Below are positions 1-9,356 of a DNA stretch of 31,007 bases, in pieces (position 1 is the first letter of the stretch; each line of letters starts with the position of its first letter). A program made the position numbers and the translations under genes. The notes beneath the pieces were generated by a model, which saw only the letters and a list, made by a program, of their open reading frames with translations, was not told where the DNA came from and ran no database searches. The stretch is from Candidatus Rifleibacteriota bacterium (GTDB lineage: Bacteria; Riflebacteria; Ozemobacteria; Ozemobacterales; Ozemobacteraceae): assembly GCA_029565415.1 (NCBI GenBank), contig JAKQOH010000001.1:1-31007 (forward strand). Reading direction: 5' to 3'.

Positions 1-103
1 CGGGGTCACACCCGATCCCATTCCGAACTCGGAAGTTAAGCCCGGACGCGCCTATGGTACTGCACGGGCAGCTGTGTGGGAGAGTAGGTTGATGCCAGGG
101 TTA
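1..103 (+). rRNA. rrf: 5S ribosomal RNA, 3' portion (5' end outside window)
   Basis: The window opens inside a 5S rRNA. The stretch around 13-40 (CCGATCCCATTCCGAACTC, then GGAAGTTAAGCC) is the conserved 5S loop B/helix III region. GGGAGAGTAGGTTGATGCC at about 79-97 is the conserved loop E/helix IV part, and CCAGG near the end closes helix I. Roughly the first 15-20 nucleotides are missing. A terminator follows at once, so this is the last gene of an rrn operon running into the window. Confidence 0.96.
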
Positions 104-105
104 TG

Positions 106-141
106 AACCGCCTGGGGCCAAAAGCCCCGGGCGGTTCTGTC
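106..141 (+). terminator. rrn operon terminator downstream of 5S
   Basis: Bases 106-118 (AACCGCCTGGGGC) pair with 124-136 (GCCCCGGGCGGTT), with one T-G wobble and a CAAAA loop. A moderately T-rich tail (TCTGTCTTT) follows. Placed directly after the 5S gene, it is a convincing intrinsic terminator. Confidence 0.9.
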
Positions 142-159
142 TTTAGCGCAAAAAAATCC

Positions 160-252
160 TCATCACAGAGGACACGAAGAACACAGAGGTAAGCACAGAG
201 AAAACTCTAATACTCTGTGAATTCTTTGTGTCCTCTGTGTTCTCTGTGATGA
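160..252. repeat. CACAGAG-type inverted repeat
   Basis: TCATCACAGAG at 160-170 and CTCTGTGATGA near 242-252 are inverted copies. The inner segments, GGACAC...AACACAGAGG and TCCTCTGTG, are also complementary, so the whole region can fold into one long imperfect hairpin. It has no convincing coding content. Repeats of this look occur in intergenic spaces of several uncultured bacterial lineages. Confidence 0.75.
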
Positions 253-304
253 AGCTGTTGCCCGGGGTGTTTCTCGAAGACGACGCACCACAGCGGCACA
301 GAGA

Positions 305-338
305 GCGCATCCGCAGATGGCACAGATGACGCAGATCC
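305..338. repeat. GCAGATGNCACAGATGACGCAGAT dispersed repeat, copy 1
   Basis: This short element contains CCGCAGATGGCACAGATG followed by ACGCAGATC. Related copies in direct or inverted orientation lie at 486-515, 25436-25470 and 25501-25533. All are in non-coding gaps. Confidence 0.7.
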
Positions 339-353
339 TCCACCAACATGCCG

Positions 354-374
354 CGGATGATTCACCATCATCCG
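354..374. repeat. Small perfect hairpin CGGATGAT/ATCATCCG
   Basis: CGGATGAT (354-361) and ATCATCCG (367-374) are exact inverted repeats around TCACC. The hairpin lies in the gene-free gap between the rrn terminator and the antiporter gene, directly beside the next palindrome. Confidence 0.6.
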
Positions 375-398
375 TAGGGGCGGTTCGCGAACCGCCCC
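374..398. repeat. GTAGGGGCGGTTCGCGAACC palindromic repeat, copy 1
   Basis: GGGGCGGTTCG / CGAACCGCCCC at 377-398 is a perfect 22-base palindrome preceded by GTA. A near-identical, longer copy lies at 2073-2100 and a sequence variant at 423-447. The dispersed family is REP-like. Confidence 0.8.
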
Positions 399-422
399 AT
401 ACGATATCACCCACGATATGAT

Positions 423-447
423 GTAGGGGCGGGTTTCAAACCCGCCC
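423..447. repeat. GTAGGGGCGGGTTTCAAACC palindromic repeat, variant copy
   Basis: GGGCGGGTTT and AAACCCGCCC (427-447) form a perfect inverted repeat around one C. The leading GTAGGGGCGG is shared with the copies at 374 and 2073, but the centre is TTTCAAA instead of TTCGCGAA. Confidence 0.75.
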
Positions 448-485
448 GATGCACGATGTTGGATCTCGTGTCGTTTCGTTGCCGG

Positions 486-515
486 ATATCTGTGTCATCG
501 GCGGCATCTGCGGAT
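486..515. repeat. ATCTGTGTCATC...GCATCTGCGGAT dispersed repeat, copy 2 (inverted)
   Basis: This element reads ATATCTGTGTCATCGGCGGC followed by ATCTGCGGAT. It is the reverse-complement form of the element at 305-338. It lies just beyond the stop codon of the antiporter gene and may help end that minus-strand transcript. Confidence 0.6.
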
Positions 516-519
516 CGTC

Positions 520-2037
520 TTATTTCTCATCAAATACAATTGAAGCGCGCGACACGAGAAGGTGCAGCAAAACGACAAGCGGCGCGGATACCAAGTAGGT
601 GACGATGATTCCGAAGCCGGAGCCCAGAAGCCCGTAGGCGAGAGCCGCCACGGGGATCAGGGGAAGGATCTGGAGGGCCTGCGTTTTGGCGTGGTAGAGA
701 GGCGGGATGCCGAAGCCGGCGGCGGTGATCACCGTCGTGTCGGAGTAGGGGATGATCAGCCCCCCCGCGATCGATCCGGAGATCACGGCTCCGGCGACGA
801 TGGGAATGAGCGACTCTCCGCCCGCAGAGAGGGCCATCTGGAACCCGATTGGCATCACGATGGCCATCGAACTCCAGCTGAAACCGGTGGCGACGGTGAT
901 GAGAAACGAGACGCCCATCGCTGCGACGGGAATCAGCGCCGGCGAAAGGCGGTCTCCGAGAAGAGATGTCAGCCAGAGGCCGGTTCCCAGGTCGGTGGAG
1001 ACGGCCGAGAGGCCCTTTGCAAGAATGATGACGAGGCCGGTCGGGATCAACGATTTCATGCCCTTCCAGAGTCCGCCGGCGATTTCCCGCCAGGCCAGGA
1101 CGCCATCCCGACGGAAGAGAAGGATCCCCCCGGCGAGAGCGATCGATACCGATGCATTGAGAATATCGACCGTCGGCAGATCGGAAAAGACGGTGATGAG
1201 CGAAAGGCCTGAATCCCACGAAGAAACGATGTTCCGGAGTGTGAAGCCGGCGAGACCGGCAACGGCGAACACCACGAGGCCGCCGAGCGGAACGAACAGG
1301 TGGCGGAGCCGGGTTTCCGGTCTCGGAGGGGTCGGGGGCCGGACAGATGCGGCGGGCGGGCCGTCATCGAGACGGGCGCCGATCCAGGTGCCCGTCCAGG
1401 CGCTCAGGCAGGCGAGGAGCAGGCCGAGGAACGTGACGACGTGGTACGGCATCGAGCCGAGGAAGAGCGCGGACGATGATATTTTTACGCCCAACGGCTC
1501 GGCCGAGCTCACCAGAAGCGACGCCTCGAAGCCGGCCCAGGTCGAGATCAGGACGACCGAGACGATAACGGCGGTCTGGTCGACGATATAGGCGAGAAGG
1601 GCGGGAGAGATCCGGTGTTTCGGGCACAGGGTGCGCATCGAAGCCCCGCAGATCAGCACGTTGGCGTAATCGTCGAAGAAGACGCACAGGCTGAGCAGGA
1701 ACGTGGCGACCCGGGTTTTCCGGGCAGAATCGAGTTTTCGGGAGATCGCCTCGGAAAAGCGTTCATACGCTCCGCTCCGGGAGATGAGCTCGAGCAGGCC
1801 GCCGACAAGGAGAATGAACAGAGAGATCTTCAGGCGCTCCCCGTCTGCAAACGAGAGTTTCAGATACTGGAGGCAGGCGGATAATCCCGCTCCGAAGGCG
1901 GCGTGTTTCACCGTGAGCGCCCCTGCGACGATTCCGAGGAACAGCGCCAGCGCGACGCGGTGGGTCAACACGGCCGCAAGAATCGTGACCCCTGCCGGTA
2001 TGAGGGAAAAAATCCCGAAATCGAGTGTTGTATTCAT
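520..2037 (-). CDS. NhaC-family Na+/H+ antiporter
   Basis: This 505-residue polytopic inner-membrane protein probably exchanges protons for Na+ or an organic cation or acid. Hydrophobic segments run along the whole length. The motif FFDDYANVLICG near residue 120 and the late GSIAGGLIIPYSDTTVITAA are typical of the NhaC/YuiF-like antiporter family (PF03553), with paired acidic residues in a membrane helix and an unwound PxSDT region. The length fits the family. The ATG at 2037 has no clear Shine-Dalgarno sequence; the upstream stretch is AT-rich. The gene lies 84 bp downstream of the decarboxylase on the same strand, separated by a perfect palindrome. A link to decarboxylase-based acid tolerance is possible but inferred. 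The transported ion cannot be told from sequence. Confidence 0.88.
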   Translation of the reverse strand: MNTTLDFGIFSLIPAGVTILAAVLTHRVALALFLGIVAGALTVKHAAFGAGLSACLQYLKLSFADGERLKISLFILLVGGLLELISRSGAYERFSEAISRKLDSARKTRVATFLLSLCVFFDDYANVLICGASMRTLCPKHRISPALLAYIVDQTAVIVSVVLISTWAGFEASLLVSSAEPLGVKISSSALFLGSMPYHVVTFLGLLLACLSAWTGTWIGARLDDGPPAASVRPPTPPRPETRLRHLFVPLGGLVVFAVAGLAGFTLRNIVSSWDSGLSLITVFSDLPTVDILNASVSIALAGGILLFRRDGVLAWREIAGGLWKGMKSLIPTGLVIILAKGLSAVSTDLGTGLWLTSLLGDRLSPALIPVAAMGVSFLITVATGFSWSSMAIVMPIGFQMALSAGGESLIPIVAGAVISGSIAGGLIIPYSDTTVITAAGFGIPPLYHAKTQALQILPLIPVAALAYGLLGSGFGIIVTYLVSAPLVVLLHLLVSRASIVFDEK

Positions 2038-2072
2038 GAGAATATATAGATAATAATACGAAATATCCGCGT

Positions 2073-2100
2073 GTAGGGGCGGTTCGCGAACCGCCCCTAC
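2073..2100. repeat. GTAGGGGCGGTTCGCGAACC palindromic repeat, full copy
   Basis: All 28 bases form a perfect palindrome: GTAGGGGCGGTTCG is followed by its exact reverse complement. It fills the gap between the stop of the decarboxylase gene and the start of the antiporter gene, both on the minus strand. It could act as a terminator or attenuator there, although no T-tract follows. Confidence 0.85.
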
Positions 2101-2121
2101 GGAAAGATGGTCAGGCGGCGA

Positions 2122-4062
2122 TCAGACGAGGATCGGATCCCGGATCTCGTAGCCGCGGGAGATCAGGTCCTGCTCCTCGGCGGGGGTCATGACCTTGATC
2201 ATGCCGTCGTGGAGGCCGTGGATCTCGACGTGGTGGTCGCGGTACATCTGGAGCGCGTCGACGATCTCCTCGGTGATCGTCTGGCCGGGCACCAGCAGAG
2301 GAATTCCCGGCGGGTAGGGGACGATCATGACGGTCGAGATCCGGCCGACACTCTGGCGCAGCGGCACGAGGGCGCCGTCGCAGTAGAAGGCGTAGCGCGG
2401 CTTGAACCGGATCGGGGAGAGGCTCAGACGGAAATCCTGCACCACGCCCGTCGCGGTTTCGATGTTCCCGCTCATCGTCTCGATGTTTTCGAGGGCGAGG
2501 AACAACCGGTTCAGCTTCGAGCGGGTCGCGCCGATCGTGATCAGCACGGTGAGGGTGTTGAACGTCGATTTCTCGATCTGGATGTTGTGCTTGGTGAGCA
2601 GCAGGCGCTCGACCTCGCGGCTGCTGAAGCCGGATTTCGAGACGTCGATCGTCAGCTTGGTGGGGTCGAGGCGGACGCGGTCGATGTCGTTGCGGAGCTC
2701 GTCCGAGATCAGATCCTCGAGATCGAGCACCCGGAACTTTTTGAGCGAGTTGATGGCCTCGCGCAGGGAGCGGGACAGTTCGAGCGTTTTCGAAAGCAGG
2801 CTGTACCCTTCCATCACCATCTGTTTCCGGGCCGCGTCGAGCGAGGCGATCATCGGGTACTGGGGCGAGGTCGAGGTGTGCATGTTGAAGTTTTCCATGA
2901 AGAAGTCCTGGATCCGTTCGAAATCCGGGTCGTTCACATGGATCATCGACGCCTGGCTGAACGCGCTCATCGTCTTGTGGGTCGACTGGGTCGAGTAGTC
3001 GGCGCCGGCCTGCATCGCGCAGGGGAAGAAGTCGGGGTGGAACCGCGCGTAGCCGTACCAGGCCTCGTCAATGATGACCTTGATGCCTCGCCGGTGCGCC
3101 TCCTCGACGATGTGGGAGATGTCGTAGGTGAGGCCGTCGTAGGTGCAGTTCGTCAGGATCAGCGCCTTCACCCGCTTCTTCGCGGCAAGCGCTTTATCCA
3201 TAGCGTCGAATATACGTCTTTTCGGCACGGGGCCGAAGATGCCGTAGGTGTTGTTCACCGAGGGCATCAGGTAGATCGGCTCGGCACCGGCCAGGACCAC
3301 GCCGTAGTGGACCGACTTGTGGCAGTTGCGGTCGAGCAGGATCGCGTCGCCCGGTTTGAGGAGGGTCTGGATGAGAATCTTGTTCGAGGTCGAGGTGCCG
3401 TTGGTGGAGAAGAAGGTATGCCGGGCACCGAACGCGCGCGCGGCCAGTTCCTGAGCCTCTTTGATGATGCCGGTGGGGTGCAGCAGGGAGTCGAGCATGG
3501 GCACCGAGACCGAGACATCGGACCGGAACAGGTTCGGGCCGAAGAAGTCGTAGTAGTCCTGCATCCAGGGGGAGTTGTTGACCGAGTAGCCGGAGGCGTG
3601 GCCCGGCGTGTGCCACGAGTCGCGGGTGCTGTTGGCGTACTGGACGAGCATTTCGAAGAAGGGGGCGCGATTCTTGCTGCTGATGACCTCGTTCTTCACC
3701 TTGTTGGCGACGTCGTTCCAGTCCTGGTCGCCCTTGAAGAAATAGCCGTTGAGCAGGCCGCCTGCCGTAACGCCGGGGCCGCTCTTTTCGTCCGTCAGCA
3801 GAAACAGGTTGATCTCGTGGCGCAGCTTGAGAAACTCGCGGAGCATTTCGAGGCCGTGAACCGTTTCGGAAGCGGCGTTCCGGCTGCGGGGCAGCTCCCA
3901 CTCGGTGAGCACGACATGGATGGCCCCGTCTTCCCGGAGAAGGGCGCAGGCCTCGTCGAAGCTTCGGGCCGTGACGATGTTCAAGCCGCGGTTGCCGAGC
4001 TCGATGGACGAGCGGTCGAGGGAGGTGGGGGAAGGGTCGAGCAGCAGGACTTTGTATTTCAT
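2122..4062 (-). CDS. Orn/Lys/Arg decarboxylase (PLP, fold type I)
   Basis: This 646-residue cytoplasmic PLP enzyme removes the carboxyl group from a basic amino acid, giving a diamine or agmatine. Residues 1-130 look like the receiver-like N-terminal domain of the family ([15 protein letters not shown]...). The core has [40 protein letters not shown] and the PLP-lysine motif STHKTMS with K363. A C-terminal domain completes the family length. The ATG at 4062 is preceded by GGAG about 11 nt upstream. Further upstream the frame is open but reads as the antisense of glnS and is not protein-like. The gene is divergent from glnS across a 160-bp gap. Whether arginine, lysine or ornithine is the substrate cannot be decided here; biosynthetic arginine or lysine decarboxylase is most likely. 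Confidence 0.93.
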   Translation of the reverse strand: MKYKVLLLDPSPTSLDRSSIELGNRGLNIVTARSFDEACALLREDGAIHVVLTEWELPRSRNAASETVHGLEMLREFLKLRHEINLFLLTDEKSGPGVTAGGLLNGYFFKGDQDWNDVANKVKNEVISSKNRAPFFEMLVQYANSTRDSWHTPGHASGYSVNNSPWMQDYYDFFGPNLFRSDVSVSVPMLDSLLHPTGIIKEAQELAARAFGARHTFFSTNGTSTSNKILIQTLLKPGDAILLDRNCHKSVHYGVVLAGAEPIYLMPSVNNTYGIFGPVPKRRIFDAMDKALAAKKRVKALILTNCTYDGLTYDISHIVEEAHRRGIKVIIDEAWYGYARFHPDFFPCAMQAGADYSTQSTHKTMSAFSQASMIHVNDPDFERIQDFFMENFNMHTSTSPQYPMIASLDAARKQMVMEGYSLLSKTLELSRSLREAINSLKKFRVLDLEDLISDELRNDIDRVRLDPTKLTIDVSKSGFSSREVERLLLTKHNIQIEKSTFNTLTVLITIGATRSKLNRLFLALENIETMSGNIETATGVVQDFRLSLSPIRFKPRYAFYCDGALVPLRQSVGRISTVMIVPYPPGIPLLVPGQTITEEIVDALQMYRDHHVEIHGLHDGMIKVMTPAEEQDLISRGYEIRDPILV

Positions 4063-4151
4063 GGGATGGATGCTCCAGGCTTCGGGAAGGCGCCGAGAGG
4101 CTCTTGGCGGCCGTTCGTGGTGGGGATACTCTACCATGAAGGCGGGGTTTG

Positions 4152-4160
4152 TGCTACACT
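4152..4160 (+). promoter_or_regulatory. Putative extended -10 element for glnS
   Basis: TGCTACACT is an extended -10 (TGnTANNNT) 62 bp before the glnS start, in the divergent gap with the decarboxylase gene. No good -35 is visible. Similar TGnTANNNT sequences precede motA and the lipoprotein gene, which lends some support. Confidence 0.4.
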
Positions 4161-4221
4161 TCACGCGCCGCGCGGGTACGCCCCACACGGCGATTCCAGC
4201 CTGATGGAGCCTGAAACACCG

Positions 4222-5910
<1,689 letters not shown>

Positions 5911-5953
5911 GAGTCTCACGGCGAGGATTCGCCGGATTCTGACACGAGATCGA

Positions 5954-5989
5954 GATCCCCCGGGCGTTCTGCCCGGGGGATCGGTTTTT
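5954..5989 (+). terminator. Intrinsic terminator of glnS
   Basis: GATCCCCCGGGC (5954-5965) and GCCCGGGGGATC (5971-5982) are a perfect 12-bp stem with loop GTTCT. GG and TTTTT follow. It is a textbook Rho-independent terminator 44 bp after the glnS stop. Confidence 0.95.
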
Positions 5990-6019
5990 CTCCGGGCACG
6001 AGAAAAAGCGAAGATGAAA

Positions 6020-6203
6020 ATCGGGCGGCTTGCCGGTTGAAAATTCGGCAGGCGGAACCGTCCGGCGGCCGCCGGTGGATCGCCAAACGCTTTTGGAAAG
6101 CCAATCCTGGAGGATTCATGAGGCTGGCATGGGGATTGCTCTGGCAACTACGCGCAAGGCTATAGAAAATCTATAGATGATCATACATATGGAGGATTAT
6201 TCC
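6020..6203 (+). other. Possible structured leader of the Gly-rich gene, with 15-codon ORF and dyad
   Basis: This gap of about 200 bp carries several hairpins: GCCGG..TTGAAAATT..CGGC near 6034-6052, and AATCC/GGATT around 6103-6116. The second hairpin includes the Shine-Dalgarno-like GGAGG (6109-6113) of a short ORF at 6118-6165, MRLAWGLLWQLRARL. A dyad CTATAGA-AAA-TCTATAG at 6160-6176 overlaps the end of that ORF, and the real gene starts at 6204. It matches no riboswitch class that I could confirm by eye. It may be a leader, an operator, or both. Confidence 0.3.
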
Positions 6204-6935
6204 ATGAAGCGTTTGATGAGTTTCGTCTTGATGGCCGCTCTTGCCCTGCCCGTCTGTGCCGAGCCTTTTGGGGGGCCGATCGGCCATGGACACGGCCAGC
6301 CCGGTCACGGTCCTGCCACCTCCGGTGGGCACAACGGCCCCGGGATGCCGGGCGGTCACGGCCCGTCTCATCCTGGAAATGGCGGCGGATACGGTCCCGG
6401 CATGCCCGGCGGTCACGGCCCTTCGATGCCAGGTAATGGCGGCGGGTATGGCCCCGGGATGCCGGGCGGTCATGGTCCGTCTCACCCCGGGAATGGCGGC
6501 GGGTATGGCCCCGGCATGCCCGGCGGTCACGGACCCTCGATGCCGGGCAACGGCGGCGGGTATGGCCCCGGTCATCCTGGCAACCCCGGACACCCCGGCC
6601 ATGGGCCCGGCATGCCCGGCCAGATGGAGCTTCGTCAGGCATTTCTGCGCATCGATGGCCTCTTCCGCCTCGTTGAAGGCAGCTTCTATCCCGGTATGGA
6701 TCGCCGGGCGATCATGGAGTGCTCCCGCAACATGAACGATCTCTCGCGCGAGATCTCCTTCGCCCTCGATTACGTTCCTCTGCCGGCTGTCCGTGACCTT
6801 CAGGCCATCCGCCGGATGGTCGAGCAGGCCCGGTACACGCTGGTGACCGATTTCAATCCCCGCGATGCCCATGCCCAGATCCGCCGGGCCGCGATGGAAT
6901 TCTCGATGGTTTCGAATCGCCTGATCCGGCGCTGA
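6204..6935 (+). CDS. Secreted Gly/Pro/His/Met-rich repeat protein
   Basis: A 243-residue protein of unknown function. MKRLMSFVLMAALALPVCA is a typical Sec signal peptide with likely cleavage after CA. Residues about 23-150 are low-complexity and include four tandem 19-residue repeats of the form GGHGPS(H/M)PGNGGGYGPGMP, with H and M alternating at the seventh position, so the true period may be 38. The last 95 residues or so (from GQMELRQAFLRIDGLFRL) look like a helical domain. Start choice: GGAGG (6191-6195) sits 8 nt before ATG 6204; the ATG at 6177 would spoil the signal peptide. The gene stands alone between two terminators. The His/Met-rich repeats could bind copper, nickel or another metal or build an extended surface structure; both are inference. 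Confidence 0.85.
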   Translation: MKRLMSFVLMAALALPVCAEPFGGPIGHGHGQPGHGPATSGGHNGPGMPGGHGPSHPGNGGGYGPGMPGGHGPSMPGNGGGYGPGMPGGHGPSHPGNGGGYGPGMPGGHGPSMPGNGGGYGPGHPGNPGHPGHGPGMPGQMELRQAFLRIDGLFRLVEGSFYPGMDRRAIMECSRNMNDLSREISFALDYVPLPAVRDLQAIRRMVEQARYTLVTDFNPRDAHAQIRRAAMEFSMVSNRLIRR

Positions 6936-6981
6936 CGGATTCTTCCGGCGACGGGCATTTTGCGCCGGCGCCGGCGTTGCG

Positions 6982-7019
6982 AACAGACCGGCCCCTCCCG
7001 CAGGAGGGGCCGGTCTGTT
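6982..7019 (+). terminator. Strong hairpin terminator after the Gly-rich gene
   Basis: Bases 6982-6998 (AACAGACCGGCCCCTCC) pair perfectly with 7003-7019 (GGAGGGGCCGGTCTGTT) around the loop CGCA, a 17-bp stem. The T-tract is weak, but position and stability argue for transcription termination. Confidence 0.85.
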
Positions 7020-7105
7020 GTCTGCTTCAGACGAAACGAAGCGGATCATGGTAGATTGGGCCATCACGCGACGAGATCCCGTGTTGTCGAAACGACGAAG
7101 GATGG

Positions 7106-7570
7106 ATGGAGGTTCCCTTGGAGGAGAAACCCATCGGACGGTCCTGCCATCTGTGCGGGCCCATTCCGGATTTTCAGAAAGTCGAGCTTCTGCACGGAAA
7201 GGAGCGACTGCCCGAGCAGGTTGGCAGGCTGGAGCGGATCGCCGGAAGCGGAGTGTACGGCGCCGAGGAGCTTCGCGTCTGCCGTGCGTGCGGCTGCTAT
7301 TTCCTGTTCCTGCACGACCATGACTCGGAAGCCGGCATGGGCGAGGGATATTCGGATGAAGCGATCACCCGGATCGACACGGACAGGGCGTTGCGGGAAC
7401 TCGACCGGCTCGAACGGGAGGCACACGCCTCGGAGCTGCACTGGGGTTCCCCGGCCGCGGCAGGATACGGGACAGTCGCGGAGCGGTTCCGGAACGAGGC
7501 CCGAGAAGAACTCGTGCGGATCGGACGGGAACGGATGCGGTTGAACGGGCAGGGGTGCGGAACGGCGTGA
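7106..7570 (+). CDS. Hypothetical small protein with paired CxxC motifs
   Basis: About 150 residues, unrecognised. RSCHLCGP near residue 14 and RVCRACGCYF near residue 57 give two cysteine pairs suited to one zinc site of the ribbon type. The rest is charged and helical, with an E/R-rich C-terminal half. There is no signal peptide or membrane segment, so it is probably cytoplasmic. Start: ATG 7106 has a cramped GAAGGA only 3 nt upstream. In-frame TTG 7118 has GGAGG (7108-7112) at 5 nt and may be the true start, which would remove four residues (MEVP). It precedes motA by 90 bp, with a likely separate promoter between them. Confidence 0.65.
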   Translation: MEVPLEEKPIGRSCHLCGPIPDFQKVELLHGKERLPEQVGRLERIAGSGVYGAEELRVCRACGCYFLFLHDHDSEAGMGEGYSDEAITRIDTDRALRELDRLEREAHASELHWGSPAAAGYGTVAERFRNEAREELVRIGRERMRLNGQGCGTA

Positions 7571-7596
7571 CGCCAGGCACCCATCTGCGATAGAAT
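7567..7596 (+). promoter_or_regulatory. Putative promoter of motA-motB
   Basis: GTGACG (7567-7572, four of six matches to the -35 consensus) and TAGAAT (7591-7596, five of six matches to TATAAT) are 18 bp apart. They lie 65-95 bp before motA and overlap the stop of the preceding gene. By eye only. Confidence 0.4.
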
Positions 7597-7660
7597 GGCA
7601 TGAACATCGCAACGCGCGACGTTTTGTCACGAACCGGGTCATCGGAAAGGGATTGAGCGG

Positions 7661-8530
7661 ATGCCATTGATTGCCGGGCTGTTGATCGTCATCGGGTCGA
7701 TGCTGACGGGGTATCTGATGCATGGCGGCACGATCGGGCCGTTGCTCCAGATTTCCGAGTTCATCATCATCGGCGGTGCCGCGTTCGGTGCCGTCGTGAT
7801 CGGGAATGGGTTCGGCGGGGTGCAGAGTGTGCTCAACGGCGTCAAGACGATGCTGAAGCCTCGCATCTTCGACCAGGCCGCGTATCTCCAGCTCCTGGAG
7901 TTGCTGTACGCGATTTTCGACCTGGCCCGCCGCGAGGGGGTTCTGGCGCTCGAGCAGCACATCGACAATCCGGCGGGAAGCGAGCTGTTCAAGCGGTTTC
8001 CCGGCATTCTCGAGGATCACCACGTCATCCGGTTCTTCTGCGACTCGCTCCGGATGATCATCGTCGGTGGCGTGAGCGATGTCGAGATCGCCCGGCTGAT
8101 GGAAGAAGATCTCGACATTTGTGAAGAGGAAGAAATGATACCATCCGGTATTCTATCGACGGTCGGCGACAGCATGCCCGGCTACGGTATTGTCGCGGCC
8201 GTTCTTGGCGTCGTCATCACGATGCAGGCGATCGGCGGCCCGCCTGAGCAGATCGGCCACAAGGTCGCCGCGGCGCTCGTCGGCACCTTCCTCGGCGTGC
8301 TGATGGCCTACGGTATTTTCAATCCCATGGCGAAATCTCTCGAAAACCAGGTGAAGGAAAGAGATTTCTATATGCGGGTGATTTTTTCAGCCCTGGAAGG
8401 GTTTTCCCGGGGGTATGCGGCGAAGAACTGTATCGAGATCGCCCGCAGGCACATTCCGCCCCGGTACCGGCCGGCGTTCGAGGAGACGGACAAGCTGCTC
8501 GCCGCGAAGGGAACCGCGGCAACGGCCTGA
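7661..8530 (+). CDS. motA: MotA flagellar motor stator protein
   Basis: This 289-residue inner-membrane protein forms, with MotB, the ion channel that drives the flagellar rotor. MPLIAGLLIVIGSMLTGYLM is the first membrane helix, and ISEFIIIGGAAFGAVVIGNG is helix 2. A large charged cytoplasmic loop with RREGVLALE follows. GDSMPGYGIVAAVLGVVIT (helix 3, with the conserved proline) and the last helix GTFLGVLMAYGIFNPMA are typical MotA. The length matches the family. AAGGGA lies upstream of ATG 7661. motB follows after 24 bp, so the two are one unit. No other flagellar gene is in the window. Whether H+ or Na+ is used cannot be read from the sequence. Confidence 0.95.
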   Translation: MPLIAGLLIVIGSMLTGYLMHGGTIGPLLQISEFIIIGGAAFGAVVIGNGFGGVQSVLNGVKTMLKPRIFDQAAYLQLLELLYAIFDLARREGVLALEQHIDNPAGSELFKRFPGILEDHHVIRFFCDSLRMIIVGGVSDVEIARLMEEDLDICEEEEMIPSGILSTVGDSMPGYGIVAAVLGVVITMQAIGGPPEQIGHKVAAALVGTFLGVLMAYGIFNPMAKSLENQVKERDFYMRVIFSALEGFSRGYAAKNCIEIARRHIPPRYRPAFEETDKLLAAKGTAATA

Positions 8531-8554
8531 TGAGCTGAACCCGAAGGAGTCGAT

Positions 8555-9322
8555 GTGGCGAGGAAGAAACATGCCCACCACGGTGGGGCCTGGAAAGTGG
8601 CGTACGCCGACTTCGTCACGGCAATGATGGCGTTCTTCCTCGTGCTCTGGATCGTCGGCCTCAGTTCGAGCACGAAGAAGTCGGTCGAGTCTTACTTCAA
8701 GACCCAGCTGACGTCCGTATCCGATTTGCTGTATTTCAACGGCTTTGCTCCGAGGCAGGAGGCGATTCCGTTTCAGCTTCCCTGGCAGACGCTCACGGGG
8801 CCGAACATGATTCCGAAACCCCGGCCGCGTCGCGACATCAAGAACATCGAAGCCCTTCGGGCGGAGCTGAGAAAAGTGACCAGCGCTTCGGAGAGCATGC
8901 GCCTGACGATCGATGAGAACGAGATCCGGATCGATCTGGTCGACGGGGAGCAGGCGGGCTTGTTCGGGACGATGCTGGAACGGTTCACCCCCTTGCTCCG
9001 GCAGATGATCCGCGAAATCGCCCCGCTGCTGCGGGAAATGCCCAACCGGATCGTCATCGAGGGACACACCAACAGCATTCCCTACCAGGGGCCGGCGGGA
9101 GAATCGAACTGGGAGCTGTCGATCGAGCGGGCGAACATGGTGCGGCAGATGCTCGAACAGCAGGGTCTCCCGGACCGGCAGATCATCGAGATCAGGGGCT
9201 GCTCCGACCTGTATCCCCTGGATCGCATCCATCCCCTGTCCCTTACGAACCGGCGGGTGTCGATCGTCATCAAACGCCGACTGCCGTTCATCCCCGAAAT
9301 CGACGCCCCGTTCGGTCAGTGA
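8555..9322 (+). CDS. motB: MotB flagellar motor stator protein
   Basis: A 255-residue partner of MotA. The N terminus MARKKHAHHGGAWKVAYADF leads into the single membrane helix. The channel aspartate is D19 in YADFVTAMMAFFLVLW. Residues about 140-245 form the OmpA-like peptidoglycan-binding domain (VIEGHTNSIPYQG...NWELSIERANMVRQML...LTNRRVSIVIKR), which anchors the stator to the cell wall. Translation starts at GTG 8555, with GAAGGAG (8543-8549) 5 nt upstream. There is no ATG alternative that keeps the basic N terminus. Length and domain order are normal. Confidence 0.95.
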   Translation: MARKKHAHHGGAWKVAYADFVTAMMAFFLVLWIVGLSSSTKKSVESYFKTQLTSVSDLLYFNGFAPRQEAIPFQLPWQTLTGPNMIPKPRPRRDIKNIEALRAELRKVTSASESMRLTIDENEIRIDLVDGEQAGLFGTMLERFTPLLRQMIREIAPLLREMPNRIVIEGHTNSIPYQGPAGESNWELSIERANMVRQMLEQQGLPDRQIIEIRGCSDLYPLDRIHPLSLTNRRVSIVIKRRLPFIPEIDAPFGQ

Positions 9323-9356
9323 GCGGGGCTGCTTCCCCACGCACAAAGGAGCCTCC

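Noticed and set aside
2107..4203. Plus-strand extension upstream of glnS
   Set aside because: It is in frame with glnS, but it is the antisense of the decarboxylase gene and reads D/V/G-rich with no domain. GlnRS homologues start at the position of ATG 4222.
6034..6160. Cobalamin or c-di-GMP riboswitch in the leader of the repeat protein
   Set aside because: GCCGG..GAAAATT..CGGC looks a little like part of a cobalamin element, but the conserved B12-box and the GEMM tetraloop-receptor sequences are missing.
6350..6590. Tandem 57-bp DNA repeats as a possible CRISPR or minisatellite
   Set aside because: They are in-frame coding repeats of the Gly-rich protein with no spacers. No CRISPR array or cas gene is visible in the window.
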